64,000 bases of DNA from Yamagishiella unicocca. Its lineage: Eukaryota > Chlorophyta > Chlorophyceae > Chlamydomonadales > Volvocaceae. Shown one piece after another: positions 54,201 to 64,000 of this stretch (position 1 is the first letter of the stretch; each line of letters opens with the position of its first letter). A program made the translations under genes and the position numbers. The stretch is from assembly GCA_003116995.1 (NCBI GenBank), contig BDSL01000010.1, forward strand, positions 806,001 to 870,000, written 5' to 3'. Under the pieces are notes generated by a model, which worked only from the letters and a program-made list of their open reading frames with translations, searched no databases and had not been told where the DNA came from.

Positions 54201-56758
54201 GTGAGACTGCAGGTGCACTTCAGGTGATAATAGCTGCGGCAACTGACTGAATAGCGTATAGACATCCTGCTGCGGCTGCATCACCCTTGATGCTGATTCA
54301 AGGATAGGGTCCGCTGCAGAGAACAGGGATCACACTTGGGAGAGGACCAATAGATTGCTGAGCAGGAAGCCACGAATGGTGCATCGTGTATGTGAACTGT
54401 GGAGGCCATGCAATGCGTAACGGAGACGTCTGGAAAACTGATATGGGGTTGCAGGCAGCGATGGAAGTCGTTCGACTTGCGATTGGCGATGGTCATGGAC
54501 GTGCCTTCCATGGATACGCGGCAATAACTTCTACCGAGTCCTGCTATGACGTACGATAACGTCATCACCTTACGCATGAATACGCCAGTACAAGGAATAC
54601 ATGGGGATTATGGGACAGGATCAAACCAAAGACGGGAACCGTCTTCTTCGTGAAGCAGATGATCGTGTATAAATGTTATTTTCGGTTTTGTATGCGTGGA
54701 TGGAAAGGCGTGTGGAGGATGGGATTGCGTGCTGTCCGGGACTTGACGACTGGCCTTGGTGTACCTGCTAAGTTGTCATTCTTGTGGTGAACCCGCGCGC
54801 TGTTGTGCATACGATACCGTCAGGCTCCAACTTGTCATCTGGTCCTGGGGCCCCTAGTGCTGGCTTGACCTCTCCAGAGCAGTAGCATGCAGCGCCACCG
54901 GAAATGCCAGCATAGTAGTAACGCCAGCATTATACTCTGCAATTAGTTGCCTATGGTTGGGCCGCCAGCACCGGCCAGGTGTCCCCTCGCCTGCACCACT
55001 TCTGGAATTGCCCCCTTGCTTGCTCGTGCAATGCGAACATATGTTCGGTATGCCTGCGGGTCTATCTTGTCGGGGGCGAGCTGTCTTGGGCGTGGCGAGC
55101 GAGGTCCCTGTGCCTTTCGGTGCCTTTCGGGGGGTCTGCTCAGGTCTGCTGGTCTTGCTGTGGTCCCCCCGCTTGGGTTAGGCCCGGCTTGCCTCTCTTA
55201 AGTCCAGGACATGGCCCCCCTTCTTGTCCTGGGTAAACCGGGCTTGAGGTCACCTAAACGTTTCATTTGCTGCGTTGTGAGGTATCTTAGGTCCCCAGCC
55301 TGTATCGTGAGGCGGCGTGCCAGCGTCGCGCATTCGCGCGGTTTTCTCAGCTGGCGCTGTCTCGCATGGCCCCCCGTCTGCTACCATACTTTTACAGCCA
55401 ACCCAATTTGGTACCATGGACATGCTGCTATTCATCTTGCGTTGTAGGGCACTGTGAGTTGCGCTCGTGTGGCGCACCTGCTCTAAAGATTAGAACGCCC
55501 CTTTGAGGGATCCTTTGATAAGCATCTGCCAGGTGGCAATCCTGTCCGTTCGCGGCTGCTATTTCCCGGTGCATTTGCAATCTTTTTGCGCGCAGCTTCC
55601 CAGCCCCCGCTGTAAATTTTGTGTACTGGGAAGTTCAATTGTGCTCCCGGCCGAGGGGAAATGCGGCCGTTTCCAGCTGTTTGTCCGGCCACTACTTTTC
55701 GGCATCGGCGGTAGAACATACGGGCTCGGTGCGCGTATTGTACGGTCCCGACCCATTGCACATACGATCTCGGCATTTTTAGGCAGGGATTGGCATGACG
55801 AGCATCCTCCGCGCGGCTTCCCGACGCTCGCTTGTATTTTTGCCTATTAGGGGTATCCGTTCTTCATTCTGCCATGTGGCAGCGCGGTCCTTCTGTGCTG
55901 TTGTTCCGACGAATGTACGAACCCTAAAGTCGGCATCGGCGGTAGTTCTATACAGACTCGTCTGGGGGGCCGTCCCGTCCGATCACCCCTTCCTCGCCGC
56001 CTCGCCCGCGGGGGAGGTGGTCTTCCCGGGCCGCCCGGGTGCCGAGGAGTGGCCCGACGGTTGACTCGGGTGCGGTTTTCTGGGCGTGTTTGGGTTATGG
56101 GGCCTTCGGCCCCCGCTCTGCTGTCTTTTGTGGGTGCTTTTGGGGTCTGGGGCTTGGGGCCCCCGTTTTGCCGGGACGCGTTCCTTGCGTCTCGCTGCTG
56201 GCTTGGTGCAGGTGGTTCGTGTTTTCTGGACGCGCTTGTTCTCCTCCCCGTGCTTTGAGTTGTGCGTGCTGCCTTCTCCGTGTCCTCGTGTTTGGCTGCC
56301 TTCGGCTTTTGCCCCTTCCCGGCCGGTGAGGGCAGGCTCTTTTGCCCAGTGACCTGTGTCGTGGTCTGGCCCATCGGGCCCGCCTGGTTGCGCTTCCGCG
56401 CTTGAGCCGTTCTGGCTCCCTTGTAATACTCGCATTCTGCTTAAATACAGGCACAACGCTGAGCCAGCGTGCCCTTCCTGCCCTTCTGCTTGCTTATCTG
56501 CGGCTCACGGCATCGGCACAACTGCCGCCAGATAAGGTGCGCTGCAATTAACACCGCTATGGCGAAGAGCCCAGAGGATATGGAAGGTTTCCGAGAACGT
56601 CGTCCAGGCTTGCTATTCGCCATAGCAAGCCTGGACGACGTTTTCGGAATCCTCTGGGCAGAGGCAATACCAGCCGTTGCCACCACAACGACCGCCTCGA
56701 TCCACGCCGCACGAGCGGACTCTGCGAAAGGACAGAGTGTCCCTAATCTATAACTGCT
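54201..56758. other. Gene-poor region, possible repeat remnants
   Basis: Lower-GC sequence with many short frames and no recognised protein. A motif CGGCATCGGCGGTAG occurs twice (about 55699 and 55932). T-rich, CCCC-poor stretches at about 56040-56340 look like non-LTR or other transposon tails but I cannot identify them. The hairpin at 56570-56658 is the clearest structure. Confidence 0.4.
56570..56658 (+). other. 89-nt near-perfect hairpin
   Basis: The left arm CCCAGAGGAT plus an 11-nt bulge plus CCGAGAACGTCGTCCAGGCT TGCTAT pairs with the right arm after a 5-nt loop (TCGCC). Arms: a 26-bp stem with one G-T pair, then a 10-bp outer stem. The shape is compatible with a small-RNA precursor or a folded-back transposon remnant. 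Confidence 0.85.
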
Positions 56759-57064
56759 TCAGACGTGGCGTGCGACGCGCGATGCAAGGCAGGCTGGCGA
56801 CAAAGCTATGAAACATGTTGCTCGCAAACTCCATGAGATCCACAGAAGCATCTGCGCACGATAGCCGAAGCTCTCAGTCCGTGACCCCGAACGAAGCCAC
56901 CAATGCCACCCACCGTTCTCCTGCCGCAGCTGTCTCAGCTCCACCTGCTGGCGCTCCAGAATTTCCTGCTGGCGGTCCTGTACTTCCTGCTGGCGCTCCT
57001 GATTTACCCGTTGGCGCTCCTGATTTCCCCTTAGTGCCTCAATTTCCCGCAGCAACCCCTCCAT
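56759..57064 (-). CDS. Small coiled-coil open frame, unrecognised
   Basis: 101 codons starting MEGLLREIEALRGNQERQRV. It continues with a Gln/Glu/Arg-rich helix built on NQERQQE and DRQQE repeats, predicted to form a coiled coil, then a Trp-rich stretch and a moderately hydrophobic tail. No splice context, neighbour or family supports it, and the repetitive DNA could produce such a frame by chance. It lies just left of the 184-bp inverted repeat element. Confidence 0.3.
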   Translation of the reverse strand: MEGLLREIEALRGNQERQRVNQERQQEVQDRQQEILERQQVELRQLRQENGGWHWWLRSGSRTESFGYRAQMLLWISWSLRATCFIALSPACLASRVARHV

Positions 57065-57164
57065 ATTACAATGTTGTGTGTCTTGCTACGGTAATATAGT
57101 ATTTTCGTATTCAATGGATGATGGCCGTGACGTCAAAGACACATAATAGCATGGACATGTTACA

Positions 57165-57200
57165 GGCGTAGGGCCCTCCCTGGGTATAGGGCCCTACGCC
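57165..57200 (+). other. 13-bp-stem palindrome
   Basis: GGCGTAGGGCCCT and AGGGCCCTACGCC are exact reverse complements around a short loop, about 50 bp outside the left end of the inverted-repeat element. Role unknown. Confidence 0.7.
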
Positions 57201-57251
57201 CTCCCTGGTCCTGTCCATATTACAGGACCCAAACTGGCACAGGCACGAGAA

Positions 57252-57435
57252 CGGCACGCTAGGGGGAACTTGCGAGTGACGTACTTGGACGATGTGTGAG
57301 AGAACGTATCTTCCTCAATCCTTTGTGTCTTGTAATTCTAAATATAGCCAGATGGAGCTTGCAGCAAGCTAAGAAGGCTAATGAAAAACGCGCCGCATTT
57401 CATGGCGAGTTACAAGGGAATGGCGGGAAGACGCA
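57252..57435 (+). repeat. Left terminal inverted repeat (184 bp)
   Basis: Exact reverse complement of 59663-59846; starts CGGCACGCTAGGGGG and ends GGCGGGAAGACGCA. Confidence 0.95.
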
Positions 57436-57659
57436 AAGCCTGGAACTTCGCAAAACAATTGATAAGACATTAAAACCTATACGCTAATTAGGTTATGGAA
57501 TAATGGAGGAGCTGTCACTGTACACCTGGGACCACCCGTACCTTACGCAAGTATGCAAGTAAAATATCTTGTGCGAGCTAACACAGCGCGAAGGAAATTA
57601 TAAGCAAGCTTTAATTATTGGTGAAAGGCGCGCTAGATAGCCAGAGGCTGCGCAGTAAC

Positions 57660-58075
57660 AGCGAACCGGAGCCCTCGGGTCGGATGGGGCTCTGGGCCGT
57701 TCTGGGCCGGGGTTGGAGGGCCGTCGGGGAGCTACCCTCGAAACGCGCGAGCCCATATCTCCCCAGCCCCAACGAATCTAGAAAAACCGCGCACACAACC
57801 GTTCTCAGAAGGTCGCAAATATTATGACAGTGTTCGTAACTCAAATCAGCCAACGGGAGCCCTCGGGTCGGATGGGCCTCTGGGCCAGGGTTGGAGGGCG
57901 GTCGGGCAGCAACCCTCGAAGCGCGCGAGCCCGTATCTCCCCAGCCCCAACGAATCTCGCATAACCACGCACACCATTGTTCTCAGAAGGTCGCAAATAT
58001 TATGACAGTATTCGTAACTCAAATCAGCCAACGGGAGCCCTTGGGTCGGATGGGCCTCTGGGCCAGGGTTGGGAG
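57660..58075 (+). repeat. Subterminal tandem repeat, about 176-189-bp unit x 2.2
   Basis: The unit runs from GGAGCCCTCGGGTCGGATGG through CAGCCCCAACGAATCT to CGTAACTCAAATCAGCCAAC. It occurs at about 57669-57857 and 57858-58033, with a partial third copy to about 58072. Confidence 0.9.
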
Positions 58076-58437
58076 GCCGATGCATGGCTTCCAGCGCTCC
58101 TGCGGACACACTCGGCTTGGTGGCTGCGTGAAGGACGCTGGAGATGCCGCCAACGCCGCCTGTACTACTTGGCTGACGATACCGAGCTCATGAGCACGGG
58201 CGGCTTCATGCATGGGCGCCTGATGAGCGGCGGCGGCAACGACCAATTTAGGGCCACGGCCGTCCACTGATAAGCGGCCAGCGGCCTGGCCCCCCCTCCC
58301 GCCGCCGTGATGCGACCTCCCACGCACCCCTGCGGCCACACCCACGAGTTGACTGCTCATCACCAGCATCAGTTGATGGCTCACCGGCCGCATCACCGTC
58401 AGCGACAGCTCTGCTAATGGAAGCGGGCGCCGGGCGG

Positions 58438-58612
58438 GGCTCTAGCACCGGCGGCTTGGGCTCCAGCACCGGCGGCTTGGGCTCCAGCACCGGCGGCTTG
58501 GGCTCCGGCGCTGGCGGCTTGGGCTCCGGCGCTGGCGGCTTGGGCTCCAGCGCCGGCGGCTTGGGCTCCAGCACCGGCGGATTGGGCTCCGGCGCTGGCG
58601 GCTTGGGCGCCT
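58438..58612 (+). repeat. Minisatellite, 21-bp unit x 8
   Basis: The unit GGCTCCAGCACCGGCGGCTT plus G occurs about eight times with small changes. Confidence 0.95.
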
Positions 58613-58837
58613 GCGCCGGCGCCGGCGCCTCCAGTGACTGCAGTAGCCATGGCAGCGACCGTGGGGTTGTTGGTGGTGGCAGCAGCGATCAAGGCCACGA
58701 CAGTGTTGAGGTCCAGGGAGATGCTGGCGATCGTGGTGGCGGTGGCGGCAATGGCAGCGATGTTGATGGGGCCAGCATTCGTCATGGAGGCGGCGCTGGT
58801 GGCCAATGTGGTATCGGTTACAGGTCGCTGAACGCGA

Positions 58838-58920
<83 letters not shown>

Positions 58921-58922
58921 AG
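58838..58922 (+). repeat. CTG/CAG microsatellite, about 27 units
   Basis: Uninterrupted (GCT)n of about 83 bp within the inverted-repeat element. Confidence 0.97.
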
Positions 58923-59662
58923 CTGCTGTGCGAACACACACCGTGAATGCCCGTGAATGCCCGGAAAATACGACAGCTGCACCACGGTAGGCTGGAGGCA
59001 TGAATGACAACTGTGGCTTTGGCCGCCGATGGTTTCGGAACATGGCCGCCCTCAGAGGATTTTGCAGCAGCCCGCTCTACCACACCGCTGATGCATGTGA
59101 GGCTGCAGAAGCGGAACACCACCGTTCAGCTCCCCTGCAACTGGAGGCGCTCAACCAAGTGGCTGTTGGCCGTGTCCAAGAAGGCCTTCGCGCCAGCAAT
59201 TATGCCTTCCACTGCCAACTGCCGTGAACGTCATTTGCGTTCGCAATCAAGGCAGCAGCGTCTGGTGAGGGCATTCATCACTACGCATACCCAGCCTGCA
59301 GTTGCAGGTGCTGTCCCGCACGGACACCACATGAGTAAGTTGAGAGAGGCGCCAGTTGGACTGCTTCCGCCGCCCAACCCACTTCTTGCTCCCGTGGATG
59401 TTGACGATACCCAAACCAGAAGCCGTGGGGCAATCAAGTAATCATCATAGTCCTCCGATGCACATTCTAAGATAAATCCCAGGCTTTTCATATTCCTTAT
59501 TGTTCTCCTGGCTTCCGGACATAGGGTTGGATGGCGACTATACTTGCACACGGTACGTCAGGGAGACAATACAAGCACGCTTTGCTACGCCTTTCATAAC
59601 CATTTACATGCAAATTTTAAATACTCTTACGTCAACAAATATACTTAATGATATCCAAGAAA

Positions 59663-59846
59663 TGCGTCTTCCCGCCATTCCCTTGTAACTCGCCATGAAA
59701 TGCGGCGCGTTTTTCATTAGCCTTCTTAGCTTGCTGCAAGCTCCATCTGGCTATATTTAGAATTACAAGACACAAAGGATTGAGGAAGATACGTTCTCTC
59801 ACACATCGTCCAAGTACGTCACTCGCAAGTTCCCCCTAGCGTGCCG
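59663..59846 (-). repeat. Right terminal inverted repeat (184 bp)
   Basis: Exact reverse complement of 57252-57435. Confidence 0.95.
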
Positions 59847-61551
59847 GTCTCACCCAAACTAGCATGCCAATGCGAATGCGTGCGAAGAGCATGGATAGAC
59901 GGCAAACGTGTACATAAACACCCCACGTTTATTTTGTATTCACAACATGTCGTGATTTCATACATAAAACGCTAAGGAAAGTGGTACGGGGAATACCACA
60001 ATAGATAGCGTCGACTCTGCCTCTCCAATGTTTACTTCACACCTGTCTCCTCCTGAACAACAACGCTACATCATTCGATGTTTAACTAATGTTAACTTGC
60101 GTTCATTACATTGCGTTCGGTCATAGCGACGCTTTGCCTTCAATGTTTAATGTAAGGATTCCACTGCACGACCGGGGACAACGCACAGATGAGCAACACG
60201 CTTCGGAAGCTTCCTGACGCAATAACACCAGCATGTAATGGAGCTGCGCGGCCACCTCTTCCCTATACGCAGTTAGATCGCGCGCCCAGACGATGTCAAC
60301 TTGTCCCACGCCCAGGTGCTCATTGCTGTCGATGTAATGTACCGCTCACAGGTAGGCGAAGAGGGCGCCCGAAAATGCCGGGTATCGACCCTTGCATTGT
60401 GGGTTTCGTTCAGGTAATCCAGGTAACATGTGGCAAGCAAAGTCAGTGTGAGCTTGGGTTTTATTTTTGACACTGTTGAATGACCCTTACTGGTAACTGT
60501 GCTGGGCCCTGAACGCCCCCGCCAACGGCCGTGAAAACCCATCAAGCGGACCTACACGCCAGGGTTTCAGAGGCTTCACCATACACCCCTGGATCCTGTC
60601 GTCGACTTACCAGTCATGCTCAGTCCGTCGCTGAGTGCAAGCAAGGTACTCGTCGAGCAGAGCCATGTCATACCATGCGTGGGGGTCAACTGGCGAGCTG
60701 TTGAAGCAGCCTGACCGCATCGCCGAAGGGGGGGAAGGTTGCCTTACATGAACCGCACATTATACGGGGAAACCCCAAAGGACCGCAGCCGAGTAGGCCA
60801 ACGTATTCGACTGGCTGCACCCTTGCGCATGGGCACTGGAACCCACACCACGCTCCGCAGTAGGGGGCCGCTGCGCCCCCTGCTGCGGCTGCAACCGTAC
60901 CGATACTGTAAGAGCATGTGCTCCCAAGCCCAGACCATGCTCCACAGTCGGGGGCCGATGTGCCCTTTGCTGTGGCTGCACCCAAAGGTGGGTGGGTGGC
61001 CGTACCCAAAGCCCTACCGCGCGCCGCAGTTGGCCCTTCCACATGGTGCTGCACACCCTCACGCGATTGCGCGCCTCAGTTGGCCCCTCCACACACCCTC
61101 ACGCGATTGCGCGCCTGCCGGTTTAGTAGGTGCATGGGCGCCGGAGCTTCGCCGGGGGCTGCTGCTGCTTTGCACCTGTGCTGCTCCGTTTGGTGACTGT
61201 GCAGCCGTGTCCAAGACCCTATATCCCGTGATCAGCCTGTCTACATACCGCAGGAGCTCCGCGCCAGTTGCAGCCCATCCGCAACCTCCTGCTGCATGTA
61301 TTCGTCAGACACAGCGCGCAGGCATTGCGGCGACTCTCAATATTACAATTGAGGAGCCGCCTCACATTGTTGCGCCACAACAAGCGAGGGAGCTCGTGCA
61401 AACAATAGTCGCGACTTGCAGGCCCCGAACACACCTTGCGGACGCTGAGGGACATTGGACTTCAAATATTATTTAAAGCTTGACCCAGCGCAAGAGCGGC
61501 CGAATCCTAGTTGCAATTCCGATGGAATTCCAGCACCGCTAAGGGCTGCCA
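59847..61551. other. Gene-poor region
   Basis: A plus-strand frame at 60739-61476 is open but includes a diverged internal duplication (CCACGCTCCGCAGTAGGGGG versus CCATGCTCCACAGTCGGGGG) and no family motif. A minus-strand frame at 60121-60309 has RDLTAYREEVAAQLHYMLV without support. I call no gene here. Confidence 0.4.
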
Positions 61552-61785
61552 GACGGATAGCCCACCACCGGCGTGCCTCTGCCCCCCCACACACCCTTCC
61601 AGCATCGGGCCGTATGTTGTGGAGTGAGGAGCAACGCGGGAGACAGCGAGGTGGCCAAGTCATGGGTGCCGGACTTTGTTGGCCTTCGGAATATTCCCGG
61701 GGCCTTAAGCCCTTCCGTGTAAAAGCGGACCCGCGCACAGATCCCTTCGCTCTCGCCTGTCATTTCACACCGCATACATTTCGGC
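61552..61785 (+). repeat. Duplicated segment, copy 2 (234 bp)
   Basis: Partner of 49581-49814. Here it lies downstream (in transcript sense) of the intact terminal exon of the last gene. Confidence 0.95.
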
Positions 61786-62379
61786 TAAGGTCGTTGAGAC
61801 GCATCGTATCGCCCACGCCAACAAACAACACCTCTACCTCCCTATATCCCTATCGACATCCAAACCCCCACAGTCAGCCTTGGCGTCTTATGAATCGCCG
61901 CTGCTAATCGGGCAAATCCTTGATCTCTGATTCCCCCCCCCCGGCGGCCCCTTAAAACATCTGTTCTAAACGGTTTTTTCTCGCAGCCACGGGTCCTCAA
62001 AACCCCCGACCAACTCAGGTGTGCCACATCGCTGGGGCCCCTGGACCGACGCGACGCCCGCCACCCCGCCCTCAGGCACCCACTAACCGCCGTACGGCAC
62101 CCCCCCCCCGCCTACCTGCACTCGCACGCCCGCACCCCATCCCCGGCTCCAGCTACACTTCCCATGTCGAGCAACCTGTCCTACCATGGACGCCGGCGGA
62201 CCTCCTCTGGTAATATCCGGCTTCCTCACGACGTCCGCAACCCTATGGTCGGTATTCGGGCGGGTCGGGACCGGGCCGCGCTGTCCGCCCTCCCATCGCT
62301 CACCACCTCCCCCAGTTCTCCTGCTAGCGCCCAAAAACGTTTCCTTGCGTCGCGCGGGGTCCTCGTTTCCTGTCGTCTC

Positions 62380-62525
62380 GCTGTAGCCGATTTAGCTTAG
62401 CCGCCGAAGGTCAACTTACGACTATCGGCTTTCATATCCCCCACCCAGTTCTCCAGCATGCATCCCAAAACGTCTGTTCTAAACTGTTTTTTCTGGCATC
62501 CACGGGTCTTCCTCGAAACCCCCCA
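62380..62525 (-). repeat. Longest copy of dispersed repeat family A
   Basis: GCCGATTTAGCTTAGCCGCC, GAAGGTCAACTTACGACTAT, CCCAGTTCTCCAGCATGCAT, CTGTTCTAAACTGTTTTTTC and GGCATCCACGGGTCTTCCTC in order. It lies just past the stop codon of the last gene, so probably in its 3' untranslated region or spacer rather than in a coding-region intron. Confidence 0.8.
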
Positions 62526-62554
62526 CACGCCGGGAATCGGCCTCGCTCGCCCCC

Positions 62555-64000
62555 TCAGTTGTTGCTGCTGCTCCTGCCCACCTGCGCGCCCAGCATGGGG
62601 ATCTCCTCCCCCGCCCCCACCTCCCCCTCAATCGCCGACGCCTCTCGCACCGCCGCTGCCGGCACTGGCAGGCTGGCTGCTGCTGCTGCCGCTGCTGCCA
62701 GTGGCGGCGGCAGCGCTCCATCTCCCGCCCCCCCCGCGGCGACCGCCCTCATGCTACTGCTGCCCCGTACCCCCCCAGCCCCCGACGGCCCCGCCCCGCT
62801 CCACCCGCGCAGACTGACCGTCCCAAAGTTAGCAACCGGCCCAACCACCACCCGCGACCCCCCCGTACCCCCCGGGCCGGGAGGCCTACGGACCGAGGAG
62901 GGCCCCGCCCCCCCTTCTGACGCCCACCCCTCGTCGCCGACCGTGAGCTGGAACCCTGCGGCGGCCCCCGCCGATCCGTCCCGCTGCCAGCTCGGACCGC
63001 CCGCCCCAGCCACTGCTCCCGACCCGTGGGTCCCTCGATACGTGGTGGGGGATTTCGTCGTCGGCGACGACCCCGATGCCGCCGCCGGGACGGTTACGGC
63101 AGTAGCAGCTCCGGAAGCAGCAGCGGCAGCGGCAGCGGCGGCGGCGGCGGCAGTAGCAGGATCCGGCCGGGGTGGCACTTGGGTGACATTCAGCGTCTGC
63201 GGCTGTTCGTGGCTGGCCTGAGCGGCTCCAGCGGCTCCGAAACCACCGTGCTGGCTCGCGGTGAGGGATGCGCGGTAGGAGCCGGTGGTGGTCATCTCCG
63301 CCTCCCTCCGGGCGTCCGGGTGAATGAGCACCTGGGGCCACACGGCAGCAGCAGGGGCGCAGGATTTTGAGGAAGACCCGCGGCAGGGGAGCAGGGGCGG
63401 TGGCGGGGAGGGGGTTGGAGCGGGCAGGGGGGGGAGAGGGGTAGAGGCAACGGGCGGGAGGACAGGTTCAGAGGACAGGGCCCGCCCGCCCCTTTAATGC
63501 TAGCCCGCCACGCACCCCAAGTCCGGCCAACGCAAAACCCACCTCCCCTCCTGCACCCGCACGCGCACTCGCACGCGCCACCCTGCAGGCAACGAGGACC
63601 GCCACCAACCGCGCCCCAACCGTCACCAACCGTCATTAACCATACCCAACCGCCATCGACCAACCGCTCCACCGCCCCGCCCCGCGCCCCCGGCCCACCA
63701 CGTCCCAACCCCGCCCACCCGCCCGCCCGCCCTCTCCACCCGCTCACCCTTGACACTCGTCGGTCGAAGTCGTCGAAGCGGTCCACCAGGCGGCCGTCGT
63801 TGAGCAGCCGCACCCGGTCCAACAATGCGGAGGGGCGGGAGAGGGAGCGCGAGCGGCCGCCGCCCCGGAGCAGCCCGGACTTGGTACCGGCGGGGCCGGA
63901 GACGCTTTGGGCGCCCCGGCTGAGCTGCCCGGAGCCTGCAGGCAGCGGAGGGGTCGTCGTCACGTGCGCAGTGGGAGGGGTGCTGGCAAGGAGGAGGATC
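62555..64000 (-). CDS. Unrecognised Ala/Gly-rich protein, 3' part only
   Basis: The two exons seen are 64000-63748 (open to the window edge, so the 5' end is missing) and 63331-62555, joined in phase with a GTGAGC donor and CCCCAG acceptor. The protein includes GTKSGLLRGGGRSRSLSRP, LLDRVRLLNDGRLVDRFDD and FDRRVSR joined to VLIHPDARREAEM, then a low-complexity Ala/Gly/Pro tail with an Ala-14 run, ending QVGRSSSNN at TAG 62555-62557. Arg-Ser-rich DRV/DRF motifs suggest an internal or regulatory tail region but I recognise no domain. A truncated copy of the first exon exists at 50176-50474. Confidence 0.65.
63391..63889 (-). repeat. Duplicated segment, copy 2 (intron plus exon part)
   Basis: Partner of 49815-50317. 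It spans most of the last intron and the 3' part of the exon ending at 63748. Confidence 0.93.

Larger units (their letters stand above)
58150..59450. other. Interior of the inverted-repeat element, coding potential unclear
   Basis: Several overlapping frames exist on both strands. A plus-strand frame ends with RRLYYLADDTELMSTGG and stops at 58270. A plus-strand frame at 59004-59441 has RSQSRQQRLVRAF. Minus-strand Ala/Gly/Ser-rich frames come from the repeats. None matches a transposase I know. Confidence 0.3.
57252..59846. mobile_element. Element bounded by perfect 184-bp terminal inverted repeats
   Basis: 57252-57435 is the exact reverse complement of 59663-59846, beginning CGGCACGCTAGGGGGAACTT at both outer ends. 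Total length is 2595 bp. The inside holds a 2-3-copy tandem repeat next to the left arm, a 21-bp minisatellite and a CTG microsatellite. No transposase is recognised. Identical arms suggest a recent insertion or ongoing arm-to-arm correction. A clear target-site duplication was not seen. It may be a non-autonomous foldback-type element. Confidence 0.75.

Noticed and set aside
55847..56454. Basic, Arg/Lys/Pro-rich frames on the minus strand
   Set aside because: Low-complexity frames opposite a T/G-rich repeat-like stretch with no motif support.
58414..59043. Ala/Gly-rich frame on the minus strand and Cys/Ser frames from the CTG tract
   Set aside because: Created by the 21-bp minisatellite and CTG microsatellite; a short plausible segment (NIAAIAATATTIASISLDL) has no family support.
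60739..61476. 245-codon plus-strand frame
   Set aside because: Contains an internal DNA duplication and no recognisable domain; codon pattern unlike the real genes.

Overview
This is nuclear DNA of a green alga, most likely a volvocine or other Chlamydomonadales species. The evidence is high GC, spliced genes with GTGAG/GTGGG-type donors and C-rich acceptors, scattered TTTTAGGG-like (Chlamydomonas-type telomeric) repeats, a receptor-like kinase and an F-box/leucine-rich protein of the kind expanded in volvocine algae, and a DIRS-class retrotransposon with the opposite-strand recombinase layout I recall for Volvox Kangaroo. I rebuilt the gene models by hand from splice sites, reading phase and family motifs. 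No transcript data were available.

Layout. 307-7359 (-): secreted kinase-like protein with FAM20/PI-kinase-like catalytic motifs. 9187-14975 (-): RMND1/RMD1/Sif family (DUF155) mitochondrial protein; eleven exons, all phases consistent. 16703-27957 (-): receptor-like TKL kinase with signal peptide, ectodomain, one membrane span and kinase domain. 27958-31711: no supported gene; it holds a degenerate minisatellite. 31712-35510 (-): F-box protein with leucine-rich segments. 37320-48421 (+), divergent from the F-box gene: TTM1/TTM2-type triphosphate tunnel protein (P-loop kinase, CYTH, coiled coil, C-terminal membrane anchor); 18 exons, about 742 residues.

From about 49.6 kb the window becomes rearranged and transposon-rich: a near-identical duplicated block carrying a truncated gene copy (49581-50317, matching 61552-61785 plus 63391-63889), a DIRS/Kangaroo-like retroelement (51257-54200), an 89-nt hairpin (56570-56658), and a 2.6-kb element bounded by perfect 184-bp inverted repeats (57252-59846). 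The last gene (62555 to the window end, -) is only partly inside and its function is not recognised.

The most unusual property is in the introns. Several families of short dispersed repeats recur in introns of the first, second, third and fifth genes. In the transcript sense, copies near donors are usually in one orientation and copies near acceptors in the reverse complement. At least one intron (41016-41874) carries the two as a clear inverted pair. This looks like an introner-type or intron-colonising repeat system.
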